This document shows positions 25,513 through 33,252 of a DNA stretch of 64,000 nt, in pieces; within the stretch, counting starts at the first letter, position 1; each line of letters begins with the position of its first letter. Origin of the DNA: an uncultured Eubacteriales bacterium (GTDB taxonomy: Bacteria > Bacillota > Clostridia > Christensenellales > Aristaeellaceae); contig CADCFG010000012.1 in the NCBI GenBank assembly GCA_902800625.1, forward strand, positions 1-64,000, read 5' to 3'. Position numbers and translations under genes: made by a program. The notes below the pieces were generated by a model that ran no database searches, was not told where the DNA came from, and worked only from the letters and a program-made list of their open reading frames with translations.

Positions 25513-26366
25513 CCGTTCAACCTCTTGAGCAGGCTGCTCTGCGTCAGGAACAGCACCCCGAACAGCGCAAACACGATCAGCGCGAAGCTGTAGGCCGCGG
25601 TGGTCACGTTCTGGTAGTTCAGCTTGCCGTACATGTTGTTCATGTAATTCTGCAGCGTGTACACCGCCTCGTCCGGGTAGGCGCCGCCGATGAAGTAGAC
25701 CTCCTTGAAGATCTTGAAGGCGTTGATCCACTCCAGTATGATCACCAGGAAGGCCGTGGGCACGATCATGGGCAGGGTGATGCCAAAGGTCTGCCGCCAG
25801 AAGCCCGCGCCCTCCAGTTTGGCATAGTCATACAGGGGCTCGGGGATGGCCTGCAGCGCCGCCAGGAAGATGATCACGGCAAAGCCCAGGTTCTTCCAAA
25901 CGAACATCAGTATGATGGGAAAGCGCAGCTGAACGCCCTGCAACCAGATGACCCGTCCAAATCCCAGCGCCACCCACAGCCGGTTGAACACCCCGCCGTA
26001 GTCGAAGGCCACCAGCCAGATCAGCAGCATGGCCGACGAGGGCATCAGATAAGGCAGCAGCACGCTGTTGCGGAAGAAGGCCCCCCGCGGGCGCAGCCGG
26101 TTCAGCAGCGACGCGATGGCAAAGGAAAGCACCCATACCAGCGGGGCGCACACCAGCGAAAGCTCCATGGTGTTTTTCAGGCCCAGCATGAACATGGGGT
26201 TTTTCCAGATGTTGATGTAGTTTTGCAGCCCCACAAAGGCGTTGCGGTAGCTGCCGTCGGTCAGGCTGTACCAGATACCCCCCAGGAAGGGTGCGATGTA
26301 AAACAGCATCAGCCCCAACCCTCCGGGCAGCAGGAACAGCCAGACGGATTTTTTATGAGTAAACAC
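25509..26366 (-). CDS. Carbohydrate ABC transporter permease, MalF/UgpA type
   Basis: This 285-residue protein has six spans and the EAA-like loop IPEPLYDYAKLEGAGFWRQTFGITLPMIVP. I place the start at the GTG at 26366 (FTHKKSVWLFLLPG...) because CGGAGGG lies 4 to 10 bases upstream; the in-frame ATG-like codon further up falls inside repeat element D and has no ribosome binding site. It pairs with the MalG-type protein, whose start overlaps this stop. A family D element separates it from the solute-binding protein gene. Confidence 0.88.
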   Translation of the reverse strand: MFTHKKSVWLFLLPGGLGLMLFYIAPFLGGIWYSLTDGSYRNAFVGLQNYINIWKNPMFMLGLKNTMELSLVCAPLVWVLSFAIASLLNRLRPRGAFFRNSVLLPYLMPSSAMLLIWLVAFDYGGVFNRLWVALGFGRVIWLQGVQLRFPIILMFVWKNLGFAVIIFLAALQAIPEPLYDYAKLEGAGFWRQTFGITLPMIVPTAFLVIILEWINAFKIFKEVYFIGGAYPDEAVYTLQNYMNNMYGKLNYQNVTTAAYSFALIVFALFGVLFLTQSSLLKRLNG

Positions 26367-26394
26367 TATTCCCTCCGAAAAAACGGAAACAAAT

Positions 26395-26509
26395 TTGAGT
26401 TGAGAGTTCAGATTGAATGGCCCGGGGTGCGCCTGCTGAAAGACCCGTATCTGTAATCCAGCACTCCTGGCTCTCCACTCTAAACTCTCCACTCTTCACT
26501 CTTTCTCAG
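26395..26509 (-). repeat. Stop-proximal inverted element, family D (GAGTTGAGAGTT type)
   Basis: In coding orientation the element starts at the stop codon of the solute-binding protein gene with a purine-rich run (GAGAAAGAGTGAAGAGTGGA and on to 26471). It ends with the complementary-type run TCTGAACTCTCAACTCAA (26395-26413), shortly before the ribosome binding site of the MalF-type gene. It fills the only sizeable gap inside the operon. Confidence 0.7.
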
Positions 26510-28776
26510 TTCCCCTCCAGCAGCATCATCTGCACCTTGCGGTCGATGCCGGTGAGCATCTCGTCCAGGCTGATGTTGCGCTGCAGATACTGGTTGATCA
26601 GTTCCCAGCCCTCGCCGCTCTCGTCGGCATAGAGCCATTCCACGCCGGCCAGGGCAATGTTGTCGTCGTGGCTGCGGTACCAGTCGATGTCCCGCTGGGC
26701 CACATCCCAGCCGTAGGTGTCCCAGTAATTCATGTTTTCCTCGGCCGACTTCAGGTTCTCCTCCAGCATCTGCTTGTCCGCCTCGTCGGCATCCGCCAGA
26801 TCAGCCTTGGCGTCGTCCAGCCACTGCTGGGCATCGGCCATGCTCTGCTCGTTCTGCTCGCCGCGAACCGGCTCGTTCAGGCTGGGATCGATGCAATAGC
26901 GCGTGGACAGGTTCAGGCAGTCCGCCAACTCCTCCATGAAAGCAATTGCCGTTTCCGGGTGCCTGGTGAAGGGATTGACCACGGCCACATCGGCCCGCAG
27001 CACCAGCGGCATGGGCGTGTTGGCGTCCAGGCCCATCAGCACCGGAGTGTAGCTGCTGTAGAAGCCGCCGATGGTGCAGCCCACGCTGGTCTGCATCAGG
27101 GTGCTGTCCTCGCCGTAGTCGTCAAAGGAGATCCCGCCGCCCATGTGGCCGTCGTCTTCCTCCTCCTGCTCCTCGGGCAGGCCCAGGGCCACAAAGTCCA
27201 TCTGCTCCAGCTTGGTCAGCAGGCCGCGCAGCAGGTCGGTGTTGTAGCCCATGGCGGGGTCCGTGGCGGTGACATAGCGCTGGTAGTCCTCAAAAATGGC
27301 GTTGAACAGGTCGTTGCGGGCATCCCGGGCGCTGTAGCCCGAGTAGAACAGGTGCAGCTTGCTCTCCTTCAGCGGCTCCTCCAGGCTGGTCAGGAAGTCC
27401 AGGAAGTCCATCCAGTTGTCCGGCACGTCGGAGAGGGTCATGCCCATCTTTTCCAGGGCTTTTTCGTTCACGCCCAGCGTCCAGCTGTTCAGTTCCACCG
27501 GAATGGCCACCAGGCGTCCGTTATAGCAGAGGGCCTCGCGGATGTCCGGATACATGCCATCGGCCAGCTTCGACAGCTTCTCGCTGCCGTCCAGCTCCAT
27601 CAGGTAGCCGCGCTGATAGAGCGCGTCATAGACTGTGCTGGAGGTGTTCAGGATATAGATGTCGATGCTGTCGTCCCGGTTCATCATGTTCTCCAGCAAG
27701 TTCTGAGTCTCGTTCCCGTCACGGGAGAGCACGGTGCTCACGTCGCCGTGGGCGTTCGAGAAGCGATAATAGGCGGTGTTCACACAGTCGTTCCAGCCGC
27801 TGTCGTTGATCTTGAGGCGCACCTCGGCGCGCTGGCCGGGATCCAGGTTGCGCACGCAGGCACCTTCAGAGCAGGCCGCATAGTAGCCGCCCGGCATCAC
27901 ATAAGCGCCGGTATTGCTGTAGATCTCCAGCGGCATGTCGGTGACACCGGCGCCAATTTCGCCCGTCTGCAGATCCAACGGGTGGATCTCACCGCCCTTG
28001 GCACAGTAGATGGTGTCGGTTTCGGCGTCGTAAGCCAGGCCGGTCAGGGGGCTGTACTCATCTACGGTGATCTCGGCCAGCGGCATGACGCTCTCATCCG
28101 CCGTGTCATAGACCACCAGGCGGGCCTGGTCAGGATGGTCATAGCTGTACTGCTCCACCAGCAACGCACTGTCTCTGTAGTATGTGACCGCATAGGCGTC
28201 CCGCAGCTCGGACAGCTGCTCCATCGTGCCGGTGGTCAGGTCGAGGGCGTATAACTGGTAGTTGCCCGAATCGTCGTAGGCGCGGAAGTAGACCTTGCCG
28301 GCCAGGCCGAGCATCAGGTCCGGACGGGTGGGATAGGAATCCTCGTCATAGTACTCCACCAGGTCGCCCCAGTCCACGTCCACGATCTTTTCGGGTACCA
28401 GCGTGTTCTCCGGCCCCTCGGTGAGACGGCAGAGCTGCGCGCCGCCAAACTGGGAATGCTCGTCGTAGCTGGTCATCAAATCCAGCGCGTAGAGCGTTTC
28501 GCCGTCGGCAAAGGGCAGGAATTCGTCGTTGATGTTCACGTCGTCGCGCTCCGGTGCCTCGATGTCCCTCTCCTCCAGGTCGGCATCGCCCACGTGATAG
28601 GTGTAGAGGGTGGAACCGCTGGCCATGCAGAACGTATCGCCCAGCAGGAAGCCATAATTAAAATAACTGGTATTGTCCTCCTCGCGGCCCAGTATGGCGT
28701 CGCCCTCCGCTGCCAGCGCAGGCACAGCTGCCAGCGCCAGTGCCAGTATGATGAGGATGCTCGTCAGCTTTTTCAT
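26506..28776 (-). CDS. Exported fusion: propeller-like domain plus solute-binding protein
   Basis: This protein has 756 residues and starts MKKLTSILIILALALAAVPALAAEG, a signal peptide. Residues from about 30 to 330 show repeated WD/TolB-like strands (ETLYALDLMTSY, KVYFRAYDDSGNYQLYALDLTTG, DTIYCAKGGEIHPLDLQTGE), which suggests a beta-propeller. From about 340 on it resembles an ABC extracellular solute-binding protein (DIYILNTSSTVYDALYQRG, YPDIREALCYNGRLVAIPVELN, VLRADVAVVNPFTRHPETAIAFMEELA). It lacks the lipobox usual for Gram-positive binding proteins. It precedes the two permeases in the operon. The propeller assignment is inference from strand periodicity. Confidence 0.7.
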   Translation of the reverse strand: MKKLTSILIILALALAAVPALAAEGDAILGREEDNTSYFNYGFLLGDTFCMASGSTLYTYHVGDADLEERDIEAPERDDVNINDEFLPFADGETLYALDLMTSYDEHSQFGGAQLCRLTEGPENTLVPEKIVDVDWGDLVEYYDEDSYPTRPDLMLGLAGKVYFRAYDDSGNYQLYALDLTTGTMEQLSELRDAYAVTYYRDSALLVEQYSYDHPDQARLVVYDTADESVMPLAEITVDEYSPLTGLAYDAETDTIYCAKGGEIHPLDLQTGEIGAGVTDMPLEIYSNTGAYVMPGGYYAACSEGACVRNLDPGQRAEVRLKINDSGWNDCVNTAYYRFSNAHGDVSTVLSRDGNETQNLLENMMNRDDSIDIYILNTSSTVYDALYQRGYLMELDGSEKLSKLADGMYPDIREALCYNGRLVAIPVELNSWTLGVNEKALEKMGMTLSDVPDNWMDFLDFLTSLEEPLKESKLHLFYSGYSARDARNDLFNAIFEDYQRYVTATDPAMGYNTDLLRGLLTKLEQMDFVALGLPEEQEEEDDGHMGGGISFDDYGEDSTLMQTSVGCTIGGFYSSYTPVLMGLDANTPMPLVLRADVAVVNPFTRHPETAIAFMEELADCLNLSTRYCIDPSLNEPVRGEQNEQSMADAQQWLDDAKADLADADEADKQMLEENLKSAEENMNYWDTYGWDVAQRDIDWYRSHDDNIALAGVEWLYADESGEGWELINQYLQRNISLDEMLTGIDRKVQMMLLEGN

Positions 28777-28827
28777 GTTCAATATATCTCCTGATTTGTC
28801 GTTTGATAAGCGTCTGTCCGCCCGGGG

Positions 28828-30063
28828 TTATTCCCCGGCCTGAACATCGGTCTCGTCCTCGGCTTCATCCTCGGCTTCATCCGCGGTATCTTCCTCGGTT
28901 TCATCCTCGGCTTCGTCCCCGGCTTCGGATTCGACCTCGGGTTCAGGCTCTGATGCGGGCCCGTCCTCCTGTACGTACACGATCACGGACATGTCCAGGC
29001 GGACGGTGTCGTCGGGGGTGAAGTCGATGTAGGCCGAGTACTTGGCGTCGCCGCCGGTACTGCCTTCGGCCTTTTCGTCGCCCACGCTGGAGATGCCGGC
29101 GACCACGCCCTCCAGCTGGCGCAGGCTGTCCACGTCCCATTCGAATTCGATGGACACCTTGTCGCCCTCGTGGATCTCTGTCAGGTCAAGCTCCGAGACC
29201 TTGATCTCGATCTGCATGGCATCCTTGGGATACACGGTGATCAGCTTGCCGCTCTTTTCCACGGCGCTGCCCTGGGTGGCCTCGACGGAGGCCACGAATC
29301 CGTCCAGCGGGGAATAGATGGTGTTGTCCACGGCGTACATGCCATCCAGCACGCCCTCCACCGTCTCGAACAGCACCTCGCCGCGCTCCACCACGTCGCC
29401 CACCTGCACGTGCAGCTTCAGCACGCTGCCCGAGCCCTTCACGGGAACGGCGGCGTTCTGCTGGATGGTGCCCCGACCGATGCGGCTCTCGGAGGAATGG
29501 CTGCTGTCGCGATAGATGCCCACGGTCTCGCCCATGTAGAACTCGCCGCCGATCACCTCCAGCGTGTAGGGGGTGTTGCCGGACTCGTCCACCTCGCTGA
29601 CCTTGGTGACCAGCGCCGTGCCCACGTGGGTGCCGTCCTTGGTGCAGGACAGGTACACCTTCTCGCCGATGTGTATGTACTTGGTGGAACTGCTGTTGTA
29701 GGCCTTTTCGGTGGTGGCGGCCACCAGGTACTTGTTGATGGGCTCCAGGTACATCAGCCCGCCGTAGCGCTCGATGATGCCCTCGCTCTCGTCGCCCTCC
29801 CGGGCGAAGATTCCGCTGACCACGCCGTCCATCTCGGCATAGACCTTGGTGGTCTTGATGGTGGCCACGGGGTCGCCCACGCGGATGGGATCGCCCTTGC
29901 GCAGGGAGATTTCATCGATCAGGCCGCCGAAGGGGGCGCTGACCGAGATGGTCTCCCGGGAGACGACGGTGCCCGTGAAGGTCACCTGCGCCAGCGCCGG
30001 CGCGCCCAGCGCCAGCACCAGCAGCGCCGCCAGCACGGCGGCAACGCGCTTGTTCATACTCAT
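28828..30063 (-). CDS. Exported membrane-fusion-like protein with acidic tail
   Basis: This 411-residue protein has a signal peptide (MSMNKRVAAVLAALLVLALGAPALA) and two lipoyl-like segments: RETISVSAPFGGLIDEISLRKGDPI near the N-terminus, and NTIYSPLDGFVASVEATQGSAVEK after the middle. A beta-barrel-like domain (IEIKVSELDLTEIHEGDKVSIEF) follows. It lacks the long coiled hairpin of its operon mate at 23270. The last 40 residues are almost all Glu, Asp and Ala. A calcium- or wall-binding role for the tail is only a guess. GGGAGGG precedes the ATG at 30063. Confidence 0.65.
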   Translation of the reverse strand: MSMNKRVAAVLAALLVLALGAPALAQVTFTGTVVSRETISVSAPFGGLIDEISLRKGDPIRVGDPVATIKTTKVYAEMDGVVSGIFAREGDESEGIIERYGGLMYLEPINKYLVAATTEKAYNSSSTKYIHIGEKVYLSCTKDGTHVGTALVTKVSEVDESGNTPYTLEVIGGEFYMGETVGIYRDSSHSSESRIGRGTIQQNAAVPVKGSGSVLKLHVQVGDVVERGEVLFETVEGVLDGMYAVDNTIYSPLDGFVASVEATQGSAVEKSGKLITVYPKDAMQIEIKVSELDLTEIHEGDKVSIEFEWDVDSLRQLEGVVAGISSVGDEKAEGSTGGDAKYSAYIDFTPDDTVRLDMSVIVYVQEDGPASEPEPEVESEAGDEAEDETEEDTADEAEDEAEDETDVQAGE

Positions 30064-30097
30064 AGTCAGCCCTCCCGTGGTTGGTATGATCGATGGT

Positions 30098-32431
30098 TTA
30101 TTCCGCCCTGTAAGCCCCGAACGGCTGCGTCAGCATGTCCTCGGGGCCGAGATACACGTCGTAGAAGTACATGATGCTGTTGGTGGAGCTGGACAGCTCA
30201 TAGGCCATGTTCTCCACCTCGGCGCGGATGGACAGGTCGCAGGCCTGGGAGAAGTCGCTGTCGGACATGGCCGATACGAAGCCCTCCCTGCGGTTCACCC
30301 GCATGGTGAGGGTGTAGTCAAACTTTCGGGTGGACACGCCCAGCATCTTCAGCTCCGTGTACCGGGTGCCGCCGATGAAGCCCTCCGTGGGGAAGGCGGC
30401 GATGTCGTCGCCCACCTGCAGCGCCACGTACTTGATGCCGCTGTTGGCCAGCAGCCGATACACCTCGCCGTTGAAGTGCCAGGTGTAGGTATACTCGTCG
30501 CCCAGCTCCTGCCCGGGCACGGCGGTCAGCAGCAGCGTGTCCTGCCGGGGGGCGTCGGATTTGTTGAGCACGTTCTCATGGGCGTCCTCATCCGCGGGGG
30601 CCGGGCACCAGGAGCGCAGCTGGGCGGTGAAGGGCTGGTCCTCGCCCACCGGCGCGTCGTCCGCCTCGGCGGCGTCCAGCACCAGCGTCAATTCCATGGG
30701 TGCGCCGCCCACGGTCAGCCGGGTCATGGGTTCCTCGGGCAGCTCCAGCTCCACGGTCTCGTATTCCGGGGTTTCCTCTCCGTCGCCGCTGGCGTGGCTG
30801 GGCGCGGCCTTCTTTTCACCGCCGTCGCCGCCGCCATAGCCGCCATAGCCGCCGTAGCCGCCGTTTTCTTCCTTCTTCACTGCCTCCAGCACGATCTCGC
30901 TCGTGCTGCGCCAGATGTTGCCCGCGGCGTCCTTTACCTGCACCGCGCCGACGGAGAGGGTGGTCTCCTGGGCGGCGGTATAATCGAAGGTCTCGTCATT
31001 GCCAAGCTCCGTCCAGGTGGCGCCGCCGTCCAGGGAGATGCCCGCCACGCCGCTGATGCCGTCGCTGGCCGTGATGTGGAAGGTGTAGTCCGTCTCTTCG
31101 TCATACTCGACAACGATATCCTCCGGCTCGGTGAAGTCCAGCCACACCGCGTAGGTATCTGAGGCGCTGACGATATCGCCGATGCCATCCAGCATGGCAA
31201 AGCGCACGTTGTACTGGCCCTCGGCCTCGGGCACGTATGTGTTGCCGGACAGGGGGATGATGCGCTCGTCGTAGACGATGGCCGCGTAGGTGTATGTCGC
31301 GCCCTCCGGGATGCCGGAGAGGGTGAAAGTGGGCGATTCGGCACTCCACTGGCCGGGGGTGCAATTCTCCGCCGCCACGGAAATCTGCGGCGCGGGCGTC
31401 GCCTCCGGCTCTGTCCCGGCGGGCTCCTCTTCCTTGTACAGGTCCTTCTTGTCCGCCCAGAAGTACAGCTCCGCCGTCTCCTCCGGGGCCTTGTCGCTGT
31501 AATCCGCTACGTCCACCAGGGTCCTGGCCGTGGTCCTGTCGGGGGCCTCGGTGGAGATGTAGGCCACCTCGCCGTCCTTGAATATCTCCCTGTCCGCCTC
31601 AAACTTCAGGTCGGACAGCTTCTTCAGGGGGGCGGCCTTGATGCAGATGCAGTCCTTGCGACCCACCCGCAGGTAGATCGTGCCCTTGCCGCTGATCTGC
31701 TCCAGGAGCTCCTCCAGCGTGCCGGAGGCCGTCTCAAATCGGGCCTCGGCATTGTCCTCGGGCGTCTCGCCCGGAGTCTCCTCAGTCTGGGCGGGCTGCT
31801 CATCGCCCGGCGCTTCCGGCTCGGCGGCAACGGCGGGTTCGCCGTCCTGCGGCTGATCGGCGGCGGGCTTGTCGCCGGCAGCATCCTTGTTTTCGTCAGC
31901 CGCGGGCGCGTCGGCAGTTTCGTCCTTCTTGTCGTCGGAAGCGGGCTGTTCAGCGGTCCCGTCCTTCTTGTTGGCGGCGGCGGGCTGTTCGGCGGTCCCG
32001 TCCTTCTTGTCCTCGGAAGCGGGCTGTTCGACGGTCCCGTCCTTCTTGTCCTCGGAAGCGGGCTGATCGACGGTCCCGTCCTTTTTGTCGTCGGTGGCGG
32101 GCTGTTCGGTGGTCCCATCCTTCTTGTCGTCGGAAGCGGGCGCGTCAACGTTTCCGTCCTTCTTGTCGCTTTCAGACGGGGGCTCGCCGCCATTGTCGGT
32201 GCTGACATCCTTGGCCGGCGCGTCGGCCTTGGTCTCCTGCCTGGCGGGTTCTTCCTTGGAGGACTCCTCCTGGGCAGGCTTTTCCTCCGACTGCTGCTCC
32301 GGTTTCTGCTCGGGCTGCTGCTCCTGCTGGGCGGCGGGCTCGACGGGGGCAGTGCTCTCCTCCACCTCCGCGGCCAGCGCCACGCCGTTCAGGCACAGGC
32401 ACAGGGCCAGGATATATATCAGTTTCTTCAT
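30098..32431 (-). CDS. Secreted repeat-rich surface protein, first gene of the operon
   Basis: This 777-residue exported protein has a signal peptide (MKKLIYILALCLCLNGVALA) and a Gln/Glu/Pro-rich stretch. Eight exact-length 13-residue repeats of the DKKDGTVEQPASE type follow at residues 89-192. A globular part with Ig-like segments (PEDIVVEYDEETDYTFHITASDG, then GISLDGGATWTEL) is next, then a Gly-Tyr run (GGYGGYGGYGGG) and a C-terminal domain of unknown family. The start at 32431 follows AAAGGAAG. It is the promoter-proximal gene of the seven-gene transport operon, so a role as a surface scaffold is plausible but unproven. Confidence 0.8.
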   Translation of the reverse strand: MKKLIYILALCLCLNGVALAAEVEESTAPVEPAAQQEQQPEQKPEQQSEEKPAQEESSKEEPARQETKADAPAKDVSTDNGGEPPSESDKKDGNVDAPASDDKKDGTTEQPATDDKKDGTVDQPASEDKKDGTVEQPASEDKKDGTAEQPAAANKKDGTAEQPASDDKKDETADAPAADENKDAAGDKPAADQPQDGEPAVAAEPEAPGDEQPAQTEETPGETPEDNAEARFETASGTLEELLEQISGKGTIYLRVGRKDCICIKAAPLKKLSDLKFEADREIFKDGEVAYISTEAPDRTTARTLVDVADYSDKAPEETAELYFWADKKDLYKEEEPAGTEPEATPAPQISVAAENCTPGQWSAESPTFTLSGIPEGATYTYAAIVYDERIIPLSGNTYVPEAEGQYNVRFAMLDGIGDIVSASDTYAVWLDFTEPEDIVVEYDEETDYTFHITASDGISGVAGISLDGGATWTELGNDETFDYTAAQETTLSVGAVQVKDAAGNIWRSTSEIVLEAVKKEENGGYGGYGGYGGGDGGEKKAAPSHASGDGEETPEYETVELELPEEPMTRLTVGGAPMELTLVLDAAEADDAPVGEDQPFTAQLRSWCPAPADEDAHENVLNKSDAPRQDTLLLTAVPGQELGDEYTYTWHFNGEVYRLLANSGIKYVALQVGDDIAAFPTEGFIGGTRYTELKMLGVSTRKFDYTLTMRVNRREGFVSAMSDSDFSQACDLSIRAEVENMAYELSSSTNSIMYFYDVYLGPEDMLTQPFGAYRAE
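31856..32167 (-). repeat. Eight tandem 39-bp repeats within the surface protein gene
   Basis: Residues 89-192 of the surface protein are eight consecutive 13-residue units with consensus DKKDGTxEQPAxD. The outer units are diverged (DKKDGNVDAPASD and ENKDAAGDKPAAD) and the inner ones nearly identical, as expected for repeats that expand and contract. Confidence 0.9.
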
Positions 32432-32530
32432 GCGTTTGGCTTCCTTTCGGTGCGGAGACCGCTTTTCTCCACTCATTCTGTTTATTGGACGCGCTGGACG
32501 CCCAAAATGATGCTCATAATTCAGTATTTA

Positions 32531-32559
32531 ATCATAACATTACAAAGGCGCCCTGTCAA
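32531..32559 (-). promoter_or_regulatory. Sigma-A promoter of the seven-gene transport operon
   Basis: TTGACA (32554-32559), a 17-bp spacer and TATGAT (32531-32536) give a leader of roughly 90 nt before the start at 32431. No other good promoter was seen between the seven genes. Confidence 0.8.
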
Positions 32560-32718
32560 CGCGATTCCCCCGCCCAAATAGCGCTTTATTCCGACAATTT
32601 GGGGATGAAACGTGACAAGGCCGGAAGGCGGGGCTTGCCCCGTCCCCGCGTCACAACTTCCCGACAAAAAAGCATCCGCCGCTGCCCCGCGTCCTTCACC
32701 CAACAATTAACATCCCGC

Positions 32719-32765
32719 TGCCAACCATTCCCGGCCCCGGGGCGTCTAATCAGTGTACCGGTACA
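32719..32765 (+). promoter_or_regulatory. Candidate ECF-type promoter upstream of the sigma gene
   Basis: TGCCAAC (32719-32725), 17 bp and CGTC (32743-32746) resemble the AAC/CGTC promoters used by ECF sigma factors, which often control their own gene. A 12-bp palindrome TGTACCGGTACA follows at 32754-32765, just before the ribosome binding site. The rest of the gap back to 32560 shows nothing recognisable. Confidence 0.4.
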
Positions 32766-32781
32766 ATGGAGGGATTCACCA

Positions 32782-33252
32782 ATGCTGCAAGCCGACTTCA
32801 CCCAGCGCGTGCGCGCCTGCGAGCGCAGGCTGTACCGCGTCGCCCGCTCGATGCTCCCGAGGGAGTGCGACTGCGAGGACGCGGTACAGGAGGCGCTGCT
32901 GCGGGCGTGGGATCGGCTGGACACGCTGCGGGAGGAGAAATACTTCGAGACCTGGCTGATGCGCATACTCATCAACCAGTGCAGGACCTTCTACCGCCGC
33001 CGCCCGCCCGTACCCGCCCAGCTGACCGAGGACATCCCCGGGCCCGATGGCGGGGACGCGGCCCTGCTGGACGCGCTGGCGGCCATGCCGCAGAAGTCGC
33101 GGGTGACATTGGAACTGCACTACATCGAGGGCTACAGCGTCGCCGAGACCGCCCGGATCCTGCGCCTGCCGGAGGGCACGGTGAAGTGGCGGCTCAGCCG
33201 GGGACGCGCCCAGCTGAAACAGATATTGAGCGGAAGGGAGGAGCGCGTATGA
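32782..33252 (+). CDS. ECF-type RNA polymerase sigma factor
   Basis: This 156-residue sigma-70 family protein has only regions 2 and 4. Region 2 includes CDCEDAVQEALLRAWDRLDTLREEKYFETWLMRILINQCRTFYRR, and region 4 has MPQKSRVTLELHYIEGYSVAETARILRLPEGTVKWRLSRGRAQLKQIL with the HTH. GGAGGG precedes the ATG. Its stop overlaps the start of the next gene (ATGA), the usual coupling of an ECF sigma factor with its anti-sigma factor. The target genes are unknown. Confidence 0.93.
   Translation: MLQADFTQRVRACERRLYRVARSMLPRECDCEDAVQEALLRAWDRLDTLREEKYFETWLMRILINQCRTFYRRRPPVPAQLTEDIPGPDGGDAALLDALAAMPQKSRVTLELHYIEGYSVAETARILRLPEGTVKWRLSRGRAQLKQILSGREERV

Noticed and set aside
26367..26492. N-terminal extension of the MalF-type permease
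   Set aside because: The added 42 residues come from repeat element D, and a strong ribosome binding site fits the GTG at 26366.
31856..32167. Regular repeats considered as a CRISPR array
   Set aside because: The 39-bp units are tandem without unique spacers and lie in frame in a coding sequence.
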